A program made the translations under genes and the position numbers. The notes beneath the pieces were generated by a model, which had not been told where the DNA came from, did not search any database, and was given only the letters and a program-made list of their open reading frames with translations. Below, one piece after another: positions 1 through 5,616 of a stretch of 5,616 nt of DNA. How positions within the stretch are numbered: position 1 is the stretch's first letter; each line of letters starts with the position of its first letter. The stretch is from Planctomycetaceae bacterium UBA6894 (GTDB lineage: Bacteria > Planctomycetota > Planctomycetia > Gemmatales > Gemmataceae), in the NCBI GenBank assembly GCA_002451275.1, contig DKBS01000132.1:1-5616 (forward strand), written 5' to 3'.

Positions 1-20
1 GCCGGGCGTTTGCGCCCGGC
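1..20. terminator. GC-rich perfect hairpin, possible terminator
   Basis: The arms GCCGGGCG (1-8) and CGCCCGGC (13-20) pair perfectly around the 4-nt loop TTTG. On the plus strand the nearest T-run (34-39) lies 13 nt beyond the stem, too far for a classical intrinsic terminator. On the minus strand the hairpin lies 54 nt past the stop of the small gene at 75-269 and could end its transcript, but any T-run would fall left of the window and cannot be seen. It could equally end a plus-strand gene coming from the left. Confidence 0.4.
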
Positions 21-74
21 CGCCGGTTTGAGCTTTTTTAAATGGGCAGGCTGGGTACTGCAAAAGCAATGGAA

Positions 75-269
75 TTAGCTTGATTGGGTGCCTGCCACGG
101 GCTTGGAGGTGATCTTGCGGACCCGCACGGGACGGGGCCCGTTGCCCAGGGAACAGATCAACTCGCGGCGGGCCTCCAGTTCGTCCTGGCTGCCATCGCA
201 CCGCATCACGCCCTTGCAGCGTTTACCTTCAGGGGTGTTTCCTTCCCACATGAGCACGTAACCGTCCAT
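75..269 (-). CDS. Small hypothetical protein, 64 aa
   Basis: The reading frame gives a 64-residue protein beginning MDGYVLMWEG. I chose the ATG at 269 because GAGGAGG lies 5 nt upstream; a start 9 codons earlier (296) would put that ribosome site inside the gene. I do not recognise the family. The sequence is hydrophilic, with no signal peptide or membrane segment. It has two cysteines in the first 25 residues (KRCKGVMRC), too few for an ordinary zinc site unless it dimerises, an acidic middle (DGSQDELEARRE) and a basic C-terminal part (PRPVRVRKITSKP). It is transcribed away from the RdgC-like gene and stands alone on its strand here. A real gene is supported mainly by the ribosome site and the balanced composition; a chance frame in GC-rich DNA remains possible. 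Confidence 0.55.
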   Translation of the reverse strand: MDGYVLMWEGNTPEGKRCKGVMRCDGSQDELEARRELICSLGNGPRPVRVRKITSKPVAGTQSS

Positions 270-274
270 GCAAA

Positions 275-281
275 CCTCCTC
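275..281 (-). promoter_or_regulatory. Ribosome binding site of the 64-aa gene
   Basis: On the minus strand the sequence reads GAGGAGG, then 5 nt, then ATG. This is a near-ideal Shine-Dalgarno site and it decides the start of the small gene at 269 over the upstream ATG at 296. Confidence 0.6.
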
Positions 282-648
282 AAAACCCCGGCCCATCCAA
301 ACCGAAACCGATACCTGTGGCTGGCCGCCAGATGGCTGAATTGAACCAACGGGTGGCGCTTGTACACGGAGGACGGTTTTGGGAACCAGCGCACCTGTCC
401 GGCACGATTAAAAAGGGATATTTGGGTAGCTTGGAGATTTTGGAAGGTCTTTAAGGAGCTGCCCGCTGCCTTGGCCGGTAACTTTGGCGGGCTGTTTGAG
501 GGAAATAGTCAAACTGGCTGGGAGTTCGCTTGTCTGTCTGCTAGCCTGCCGGTTTGGTCAGGCAGTGGCCCCGGTTCAGGAAGAGCTTCCCGGACTGGCC
601 CGCCCGGGAACGGCCATCACCCATTTCCCCGTCATCCAGGACCAGGGC
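282..648. other. Intergenic region between divergent genes, no gene supported
   Basis: This stretch separates the minus-strand small gene from the plus-strand RdgC-like gene, so it should hold both promoters. I could not find a convincing -35/-10 pair on either strand. An AT-richer island lies around 406-445 and is the most likely promoter area for the rightward genes. From 484 onward the frame of the RdgC-like gene stays open through a TTG codon for 55 extra codons, but no ribosome site precedes that TTG. No tRNA, terminator or repeat is seen. Confidence 0.5.
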
Positions 649-1800
649 ATGAGCTTTTTTGGCGGAAGACTGAGCTTTCAACGCTTCAAGCTGAATGGGA
701 GCGCACCCCGAAATTTCACCGAGGAGCACCTGGAGAAGCTGGGTGATTATGGCATGGGGCGGCAACGCATCGCCTCGGCGGATGGGATGGATGCCGGCTG
801 GATTGCAGGGGACCATATCCTGGACAAGCAGTTTGCCCTGGAAAAGAACGTCATCATTGACGCGCTGCAGTGGGCGTTGCGGATTGACACCCTGAAACTG
901 CCCCCGGAACTGTTGCGGGCCTACACGGCGGAGGAACTGGTTGCCTTGGCGGCCGGCAACCCCTCGGGGCATCCCAGCAACCGGCAGCGGAAGGAGGCTC
1001 GCGACCGGGCCAAGGACCGCCTGGAGCAGGAATCCAAGGATGGCCGGTTCCTGAAACGAAAGTCGTCCGCTTTGCTGTGGGACGGGCTTTCGGGGGAAAT
1101 GCTGGTGTCGGGGGTGACGCCGGCGGTCCTTGAAAAGCTGTCGAGCCTGGTTCACCAGACCTTCGAGCGTCAGATCGAACCGCTCACCGCCGGGCGTTTG
1201 GCCTTTCAATTGAGCGAGGTGCGGGGGCGCACCCGCTCGATCGATGACGCCGAACCCACGGTGTTTTTGCCGGGAAAAACCCCCGCCCGGTTGCAGTGGA
1301 GCTCGGACGAGTCGAGCAAGGACTTTTTGGGCAACGAGTTCTTCGCCTGGCTCTGGCACACGCTGGAACAGGAAACCGACATTTTGACGCTGACCGATGG
1401 ATCGGAAGCGGCGATCACCCTGGTGCGCACCTTGTCCCTTGAGTGCCCCCGCGGGGAGACCGGCAAGGAAACCATCACCGCCGACGCCCCCACACGTTTG
1501 CCCGAGGCGAGGCGGGCTTTGGCCTCCGGCAAGCTGCCACGGCGGTTGGGCCTGATGGTCTCGCGGCATGATGAGCCTTACGAGTTCTCGTGGGCGGCGG
1601 AAACCCTGGCGGTTTCCGGCCTGAAACTGCCGGAGACCGAGACGAGCGAGGAGCGGCCGCGCATCGAGGAACGGCTGGCCCAGACCCGCGCTTTCCTGGA
1701 AACCATCGACCTGATCTACGACGCCTTTTTGGAGCGTCGGACCTCGCCCAACTGGCCCGAGGAGACGGCGCGGATCCAGAAGTGGATGCAGCAGGGCTGA
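649..1800 (+). CDS. RdgC-like recombination-associated protein (divergent, extended)
   Basis: The 383-residue product resembles a divergent branch of the RdgC family, DNA-binding proteins that in Escherichia coli form a ring around double-stranded DNA and restrain RecA. E. coli RdgC is about 300 residues, so this one is longer. What I see: an opening MSFFGGRLSFQRF strand, a conserved-looking block with IASADG and GWIAGDHILD (41-59), a helix DALQWALRIDT (71-81) followed by PELLRAY, a basic charged helix (about 112-138) leading to LLWDGLSGEMLVSG (142-155), then FLGNEFFAWLWHTLE (226-240), and a charged C-terminal coil (about 330-380). The order of charged helix, hydrophobic strand with W and D, and FLxWLW matches RdgC in outline. 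I chose the ATG at 649 because family-like sequence begins there; its ribosome site is weak (CAGGG). An open TTG start at 484 would add 55 residues. It precedes the ureohydrolase by 34 nt. The assignment is from memory of the family and not from an alignment. Confidence 0.6.
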   Translation: MSFFGGRLSFQRFKLNGSAPRNFTEEHLEKLGDYGMGRQRIASADGMDAGWIAGDHILDKQFALEKNVIIDALQWALRIDTLKLPPELLRAYTAEELVALAAGNPSGHPSNRQRKEARDRAKDRLEQESKDGRFLKRKSSALLWDGLSGEMLVSGVTPAVLEKLSSLVHQTFERQIEPLTAGRLAFQLSEVRGRTRSIDDAEPTVFLPGKTPARLQWSSDESSKDFLGNEFFAWLWHTLEQETDILTLTDGSEAAITLVRTLSLECPRGETGKETITADAPTRLPEARRALASGKLPRRLGLMVSRHDEPYEFSWAAETLAVSGLKLPETETSEERPRIEERLAQTRAFLETIDLIYDAFLERRTSPNWPEETARIQKWMQQG

Positions 1801-1820
1801 GCAGGATTCGGTAGATTTCA

Positions 1821-1826
1821 GGGAGG
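1821..1826 (+). promoter_or_regulatory. Ribosome binding site of the ureohydrolase gene
   Basis: GGGAGG lies 8 nt before the ATG at 1835, inside the 34-nt gap after the RdgC-like stop codon. It fixes the start of the ureohydrolase and supports independent initiation within a two-gene transcript. Confidence 0.6.
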
Positions 1827-1834
1827 CTGCCGGC

Positions 1835-2716
1835 ATGAGCCCGCACCGTGGCAAATCCAAACCGAAGCCGCCCGCCAACCGGGTGGTGGTGTTTCCCCTG
1901 GATATTTTCGGCTCCCCCGGCACCAGCGAGGGGGCCCGGCATTTGGGCGAGGCGGTGCGGGAGATCCTGGCCGATTTCCGCCGGGAAACCGTGCCCACCC
2001 GCGCCCTGGCCTGGTGTCCCCACACCCGGATGGTGGAGGCCGCATTCGACACCACGGGCGAACTGTCGCTCTGGCGTTCACGCGGCCACCGCCTGGCGGA
2101 GAAGACCTTCGCCAAGGGGGAGCACCTGGTGTGGCTGGGGGGCAACCACCTGTCGGTCCTGCCGGTGTTGGACCTGATCGCGAACGACCCGAAAGCCGGC
2201 GTGGTGCAACTCGATGCCCACGTGGATATCCACCGGTTCCATGACACCGTGGAGGAGCTGTCGCACGGCAATTTTTTGCGGCACCTGCACTGGGACGGTC
2301 CTCCCCGGCTGGTTCACCTGGGCAACCGCGACCTGCTGATTCCGCCCGAGGACAAACGCCGCTTTCTGGCGGAGGAGATTTCGGCCGAGGCCTGGAAAGC
2401 GGCCGAGGCGGCCGCGCTGGCCCGGGTGGCTGCGGCAACGGCGGAGTGGGACCGCATCCTCATCGATCTGGATGTGGACGTGTTCGACCCGGCCTTCTTT
2501 CCGGGCATGGCCAGGCCGGTGCCCTGGGGGGTGGACGGCTGGCAGGTGCTGAGGCTGATGGAATCGCTGCCACCCGAAAAGGTGGCGGGCTTGGCGATCA
2601 GCGAATACTGCCCGGCAAGCGACCGCGAGGGCCGGGGGCTGGAGATGCTGGCTTGGCTGGTGGAGCGGTGGCTGGTGGGGCGGGCGGAAAGGTCGGGAAC
2701 GGGCGAAGGAGCCTGA
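1835..2716 (+). CDS. Arginase/agmatinase-superfamily ureohydrolase
   Basis: The 293-residue protein belongs to the ureohydrolase superfamily (arginase, agmatinase, formimidoylglutamase), cytoplasmic enzymes that use two manganese ions to hydrolyse guanidino or similar C-N bonds. The full metal set is visible: H105 in GGNH, D127, H129 and D131 in DAHVDIH, and D213 and D215 in DLDVDVFDP. The catalytic-type H144 (SHGNF) lies 13 residues after D131, the same spacing as H141 after D128 in human arginase I, and E257 (SEY) fits the conserved glutamate near the end. Two positions differ from arginase: GGNH replaces GGDH, and H133 stands where arginase has the substrate-binding asparagine of DAHTDIN. 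The substrate is therefore probably not free arginine, and I cannot name it. The N-terminus (MSPHRGKSKPKPP) is basic and probably disordered. It follows the RdgC-like gene by 34 nt and converges on the second porin with 10 nt between stops. Confidence 0.88.
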   Translation: MSPHRGKSKPKPPANRVVVFPLDIFGSPGTSEGARHLGEAVREILADFRRETVPTRALAWCPHTRMVEAAFDTTGELSLWRSRGHRLAEKTFAKGEHLVWLGGNHLSVLPVLDLIANDPKAGVVQLDAHVDIHRFHDTVEELSHGNFLRHLHWDGPPRLVHLGNRDLLIPPEDKRRFLAEEISAEAWKAAEAAALARVAAATAEWDRILIDLDVDVFDPAFFPGMARPVPWGVDGWQVLRLMESLPPEKVAGLAISEYCPASDREGRGLEMLAWLVERWLVGRAERSGTGEGA

Positions 2717-2726
2717 CCGGCCCGGC

Positions 2727-4019
2727 TCACCACCGGATGATGAAATCCGCGGTGGCGGTCAGCAGGCTGTTGGCGCCAGCGTATGCCCGCGACTGGGCGT
2801 TGTTGTCGAAACGCACCTCGGGCCGAAGCCACAGGCCGTCCCGCAACTTCCAGACGCCGCCCAGCGTGTAGGTGGTGAAAACGCCCTCGAAGCCGGTGCG
2901 CACCCCGAAAGGATCGTCAAAGGCCTCGAACCGGAAGGTTCCGGACAGGGTATCGGTGAAGGTGTATGTGAGGTAATTGATGAAGCCGTACCACGAGGCG
3001 TTGCCCTGGTAGGCCCGGGGGAAGGAGCCGTCCCGGTAATAGAAAACCCCGTCGATGCCGTTGAGGACGCTGTACATCACATCCAGCGAATAGTTCAGGC
3101 GGTCCGACAGGGCCTCCAGGTCGCGGCTGAGATACAGCTCAAACACATCGAACACCTTTCCCTGGCCGAGCCGGGTGTCAAAGGTGTTGTCGCCGAGCGT
3201 GGTGTTGAACGCCCAGGCGGTGTGCCGGTCATCGCTGTCGTAGCGCAGTCCGCCCAGGTACATGGGCCCCGAGGCGGGGCCGAAAAACACATCGTTGCCG
3301 GCGGTGATGCCGTTGCTCCAGGTCCAGTTGTCCGACAGGCGCGTGGTGGCCAGCAGGCCCGTGTTGGTGAACGGGTTGTTCATGAAGGTGAGGGCGCGGG
3401 ACACCAGGCGGTTGGCGGTCGGATCGACCGACTCATTGCAAAGGATGGTGAAAAACCTGCCCGCCTTGAGGTCGGTCCGCAGTTCCGGCAGCCAGGCCTG
3501 GAGCCAGAACTCGGGAACATCCACACCGTAGGTGTTCGGCTGGCCGTTGTTGGCGAAGAGTTGGCCGTCCATCAGGTTGTTGGCGAGAGTGAAACGGTAG
3601 TCGGTGCCCGGAAGGATGGAATAGGTCCGGAAACCCCAGTGGCGCTCCGCGGAACCGGGGTCGATCGCTTTCTCGACCACAAGGGTGTTCTGCTCGATTT
3701 GAAACTGGTTGCCCAGGTAGTTCATGGCCATGGGCAGGTTGTTGCCGCTGTGGCTGGCGGCGGTGAAGTTTCCGTTGGTGAAGCCGCGGATGGAAATTTC
3801 CCGGTCCTGCAGGCGGGAGCCGAACCGGCTTATGGCAGGGAAATCCCTGGGGAATCCGTCCAGTGCGGCGGCAGGCGCATCATCCGCAAGCATCCCCTCC
3901 CCCGGTGCCGGGGTCTCCCCGCCTGCCTGGCGGGGGGAGGCGGCGATCAGACAGGCCAGCAACAATGCCTGCACGAGGGGGGTTCCTGGCGGAAATGGAG
4001 CCGGGCCCCGGGGAATCAT
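2727..4019 (-). CDS. Outer-membrane beta-barrel porin, BBP2/OmpL-like (second tandem copy)
   Basis: The 430-residue product is predicted to be an exported outer-membrane barrel, probably a channel for small solutes; its substrate is unknown. A hydrophobic segment VQALLLACLIAASP (16-29) looks like a signal peptide, with only one basic residue before it. A short low-complexity linker reaches about residue 75. The barrel then runs from RGFTNGNFTA (78-87) to the end as alternating aromatic/polar strands with frequent G, N, Y and W. The chain ends in FIIRW, a C-terminal aromatic signal typical of outer-membrane barrels. It is a paralogue of the neighbouring upstream porin, about 60-65% identical by eye over the barrel, with an identical stretch TANRLVSRALTFMNNPFT. 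The ATG at 4019 lacks a clear ribosome site and sits in a hairpin loop; a GTG at codon 16 is an alternative start. The BBP2 (PF07642) assignment is by resemblance. Confidence 0.8.
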   Translation of the reverse strand: MIPRGPAPFPPGTPLVQALLLACLIAASPRQAGGETPAPGEGMLADDAPAAALDGFPRDFPAISRFGSRLQDREISIRGFTNGNFTAASHSGNNLPMAMNYLGNQFQIEQNTLVVEKAIDPGSAERHWGFRTYSILPGTDYRFTLANNLMDGQLFANNGQPNTYGVDVPEFWLQAWLPELRTDLKAGRFFTILCNESVDPTANRLVSRALTFMNNPFTNTGLLATTRLSDNWTWSNGITAGNDVFFGPASGPMYLGGLRYDSDDRHTAWAFNTTLGDNTFDTRLGQGKVFDVFELYLSRDLEALSDRLNYSLDVMYSVLNGIDGVFYYRDGSFPRAYQGNASWYGFINYLTYTFTDTLSGTFRFEAFDDPFGVRTGFEGVFTTYTLGGVWKLRDGLWLRPEVRFDNNAQSRAYAGANSLLTATADFIIRW

Positions 4020-4032
4020 GCCCCGGGACCCG
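4002..4032 (-). promoter_or_regulatory. Start-codon hairpin of the second porin
   Basis: Arms at 4002-4013 and 4021-4032 form 12 base pairs around a 7-nt loop (4014-4020). In the minus-strand mRNA the one imperfect position (4006/4028) becomes a G-U wobble, so the stem is unbroken. The loop reads CAUGAUU and contains the predicted AUG. The stem covers the place where a ribosome site would lie. It may control translation of the second porin, or may protect the end of the first porin mRNA. There is no U-run after it, so it is a poor intrinsic terminator. Confidence 0.5.
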
Positions 4033-4039
4033 TTCTCTC

Positions 4040-4058
4040 AAGCGGAAGATTCCGGCTT
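4040..4058 (-). promoter_or_regulatory. Small bulged hairpin between the porin genes
   Basis: In the minus strand, AAGCCGGA and TCCGCTT pair with one bulged base around a 4-nt loop (ATCT). It begins 5 nt after the first porin's stop codon and is followed 7 nt later by the stronger start-codon hairpin. No U-run follows. It is short and could be chance. Confidence 0.25.
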
Positions 4059-4063
4059 AGCAA

Positions 4064-5434
4064 TCACCACCTCAGGATGAAGTCGGCGGCCGCGGTGAAC
4101 AGGCCGTTGTTCCCCTCGTAGGCCTTGGAGGTGCCGTTGTAGTCGTAGCGCAGCTCGGGGCGCAGCCACAGGCCCTCGGTGAACTTGTAGACGGCGCCCG
4201 CGGTGTAGGTGGTGTAGATCCCCTCGTAGCCGGTGCGCACGCCCTTGTTGTCGTCGAACACCTCGAAGCGGATGGTGCCGGCGAGGTCATCGGTGAAGGT
4301 GTAGGTCAGGTAGTTGATGAAACCGTACCAGGTCGCGTTGCCGTTGTAGTCGCGCGGGTCGATGCCATTGCGGTCCACGTAGGTGCCGGCGATGTTGTTC
4401 TGCAGGCTGTACATGAAGTCGCCGGTGTAGTTCAGCTTCTCGGTGATGTTGTGGCTGAGGTACAGCTCGAAGACGTCATACAGGTTGGCGGTGTGCAGGT
4501 TCTGGTTGAACTGCGCGCTGCCCAGCGTGGTGTTGAAGGCCAGCGCGGTGTTCTTGTCGGTGCTGTCCCAACGCAGGCCGCCCAGGTACATGGGGGCGCT
4601 GGCGGGGCCGAAGAACACGTCGTTGCCGGCGGTGATGCCGTTGAACGCCGTCCAGTTGTCGCTCAGCCGGGTGGTGGCCAGGGCGCCCACATGGGTGAAC
4701 GGGTTGTTCATGAAGGTCAGCGCGCGCGACACGAGGCGGTTGGCGGTCGGGTCGATCGACTCGTTGCAGATGATCGTGAAGAAGCGGCCCACCTTCACAT
4801 CGGTCTTGAACTCGGGCATGTAGCCTTGCAGGAAGAACTCGGGCACGTCCACACCATAGGTGTTGGGCAAACCGTCGTTCATCCGGGTCTGGCTATCCAT
4901 CAGGTTGTTCATGACCGTGAAGCGATAGTCCGAGCCGGGCAGGATGGCGTAGGTGCGGAAGCCCCAGTTGAACTGGTCGCTTTCCGCGTCGATCGCCTTC
5001 TCGGCGATCAGGGTGTTCTGTTCCAAAAGGAACTGGTTGCCCAGGTAGTTCATCGCCATGGGCAGGTTGTTCTTGGGCGCGGTGCTGGCGGTGAAGTTGC
5101 CGTTGGTGAAGCCGCGGAAAACCACGCCGTTGTCATTGAGCGCCTGACCGAGGGCGGTCGTGTTCAGCAGGCGGCGCAGCAGCAGCACCTCCTCCTCGGA
5201 CTCCTCGTTTTCGAATTCCTTCTCGGCCTCGCCATCGGTGATGGGAGGAAGCCGGTCCCGGGAGCCCTCACCCAGGGGGCCACCCGTGGGCGGATCCTGC
5301 GCGGCGACGGGGGTCACGGCCCCTGCCTTGGGTGCCGCGGGGGCAACCATCGGCTTCACGGGTGGCAGCAGTTCAGGGGCACCGGACTGGCCCATGGCCA
5401 GCAGCCCGTTCAACCAAAGGGCGGTCAAATTCAT
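4064..5434 (-). CDS. Outer-membrane beta-barrel porin, BBP2/OmpL-like (first tandem copy)
   Basis: The 456-residue product is predicted to be an outer-membrane barrel of the same type as its downstream paralogue. Order of parts: a short hydrophobic start MNLTALWLNGLLAMG, weak as a signal peptide because it lacks basic residues; a proline/alanine-rich linker (about 19-65); a strongly acidic run (68-82, EKEFENEESEEE); a short helix EVLLLRRLLNTTALGQAL (82-99); then the barrel from FRGFTNGNF (106-114) to the C-terminal FILRW. The ATG at 5434 was chosen because GGGAGA lies 7 nt upstream. The frame stays open upstream to 5590, and a start there or at an internal ATG would add an arginine-rich stretch (MRRRMRLFRES), which could be a better signal-peptide n-region. 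The linker and acidic helix are much longer than in the second copy and may span to the cell wall or form a periplasmic coiled coil. Substrate unknown. Confidence 0.82.
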   Translation of the reverse strand: MNLTALWLNGLLAMGQSGAPELLPPVKPMVAPAAPKAGAVTPVAAQDPPTGGPLGEGSRDRLPPITDGEAEKEFENEESEEEVLLLRRLLNTTALGQALNDNGVVFRGFTNGNFTASTAPKNNLPMAMNYLGNQFLLEQNTLIAEKAIDAESDQFNWGFRTYAILPGSDYRFTVMNNLMDSQTRMNDGLPNTYGVDVPEFFLQGYMPEFKTDVKVGRFFTIICNESIDPTANRLVSRALTFMNNPFTHVGALATTRLSDNWTAFNGITAGNDVFFGPASAPMYLGGLRWDSTDKNTALAFNTTLGSAQFNQNLHTANLYDVFELYLSHNITEKLNYTGDFMYSLQNNIAGTYVDRNGIDPRDYNGNATWYGFINYLTYTFTDDLAGTIRFEVFDDNKGVRTGYEGIYTTYTAGAVYKFTEGLWLRPELRYDYNGTSKAYEGNNGLFTAAADFILRW

Positions 5435-5441
5435 TGCAGAG

Positions 5442-5447
5442 TCTCCC
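5442..5447 (-). promoter_or_regulatory. Ribosome binding site of the first porin
   Basis: On the minus strand GGGAGA precedes the ATG at 5434 by 7 nt. It supports this start over the several upstream in-frame candidates, and contrasts with the second porin, which has no such site. Confidence 0.55.
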
Positions 5448-5520
5448 AGCTTCCTTGCCGAGGGTGCATCGTTCCCGGGTGTTTTTCCGGTAAAGGGGAG
5501 AGAGTCGCTTTCCCGGAAAA

Positions 5521-5535
5521 GGCGCATCCTGCGCC
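5521..5535 (-). terminator. Leader hairpin with short U-run before the first porin
   Basis: GGCGCA (5521-5526) and TGCGCC (5530-5535) pair perfectly around a 3-nt loop. In the minus-strand direction the stem is followed at once by TTTTCC, so it looks like a weak intrinsic terminator or attenuator 86 nt before the start codon of the first porin. The short stem and four-base T-run make this tentative. It could instead end a gene entering from the right. Confidence 0.3.
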
Positions 5536-5548
5536 GCATGGCTGGTAT

Positions 5549-5581
5549 CGACGGGTCAACCAATGCCGGGCGATGAGTCAA
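5549..5581 (-). repeat. Pair of 11-nt direct repeats, possible operator
   Basis: On the minus strand TTGACTCATCG (5581-5571) and TTGACCCGTCG (5559-5549) match at 9 of 11 positions. Their starts are 22 nt apart, close to two turns of the helix, as expected for a regulator binding the same DNA face twice. They lie 115-147 nt upstream of the first porin's start. The TTGAC cores also resemble -35 elements, but no good -10 element follows either one. Confidence 0.3.
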
Positions 5582-5582
5582 A

Positions 5583-5592
5583 CCTTGCAAGG
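5583..5592. repeat. 10-bp perfect palindrome
   Basis: CCTTGCAAGG is its own reverse complement and lies directly beside the direct repeats upstream of the first porin. It could be a half of a regulator site; a palindrome this short also occurs by chance. Confidence 0.2.
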
Positions 5593-5616
5593 CCCGGTTT
5601 TTACAAGGAAGGGCGC

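Noticed and set aside
360..746. A 128-codon plus-strand frame overlapping the RdgC-like gene start
   Set aside because: It starts at TTG without a ribosome site, overlaps the better-supported gene in another frame, and has the composition of an off-frame translation.
541..2271. A 576-codon open frame on the minus strand across the RdgC-like and ureohydrolase genes
   Set aside because: It runs antisense to two genes with recognisable family motifs, its protein is rich in R, P, G and Q with no domain, and long antisense frames are common in GC-rich DNA.
2717..2750. Possible shared terminator between the convergent ureohydrolase and porin genes
   Set aside because: Only short CCGG repeats are present in the 10-nt gap and its edges; no stable stem with a T-run was found on either strand.
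3222..4121. A 299-codon plus-strand open frame opposite the porin genes
   Set aside because: It is antisense to a well-supported barrel gene and its product has repetitive G/V/A/E composition and no recognisable motif.
5435..5616. Sigma-70 promoter for the first porin built on the TTGAC elements
   Set aside because: At 16-19 nt beyond each TTGAC there is no sequence resembling TATAAT, so I kept these only as direct repeats.
1..5616. CRISPR array, insertion sequence, tRNA or rRNA
   Set aside because: No regularly spaced repeats, transposase-like protein, terminal inverted repeats flanking a gene, or cloverleaf-like or rRNA-like sequence was seen.

Overview
The window is GC-rich bacterial DNA with four confident protein-coding genes, one probable small gene and short intergenic regions. 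Two neighbouring genes encode large outer-membrane beta-barrel proteins resembling the OmpL-like porin-2 (BBP2) group, so the source is a diderm bacterium. Together with the high GC and a divergent, extended RdgC-like protein, this suggests the Planctomycetota/Verrucomicrobiota (PVC) side of the tree. That placement is inference from protein style; there is no rRNA or other phylogenetic marker here.

Layout, left to right. Positions 1-74 hold a strong GC hairpin. A small minus-strand gene (75-269, 64 aa, unknown function, good Shine-Dalgarno) follows. Positions 270-648 hold no gene I can support. On the plus strand come an RdgC-like protein (649-1800) and an arginase-superfamily ureohydrolase (1835-2716), only 34 nt apart and probably co-transcribed. 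The ureohydrolase converges on the minus-strand porin pair, with 10 nt between the two stop codons. The porins are tandem paralogues transcribed right to left: the first copy (4064-5434) is followed after 44 nt by the second (2727-4019). The last 182 nt (5435-5616) form the leader/promoter region of the first porin and carry small inverted and direct repeats.

The porin pair would form outer-membrane channels. The RdgC-like protein would bind DNA in the cytoplasm, and the ureohydrolase would be a cytoplasmic binuclear-manganese hydrolase that cleaves a guanidino-type or related amide C-N bond. No shared pathway links these three activities. The window looks like ordinary chromosome, with no mobile element, CRISPR array, tRNA or rRNA recognised.

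The points most worth a second look are a 12-bp hairpin that places the start codon of the second porin in its loop, altered substrate-side residues in a ureohydrolase whose metal-binding set is otherwise intact, and the paired repeats upstream of the first porin.
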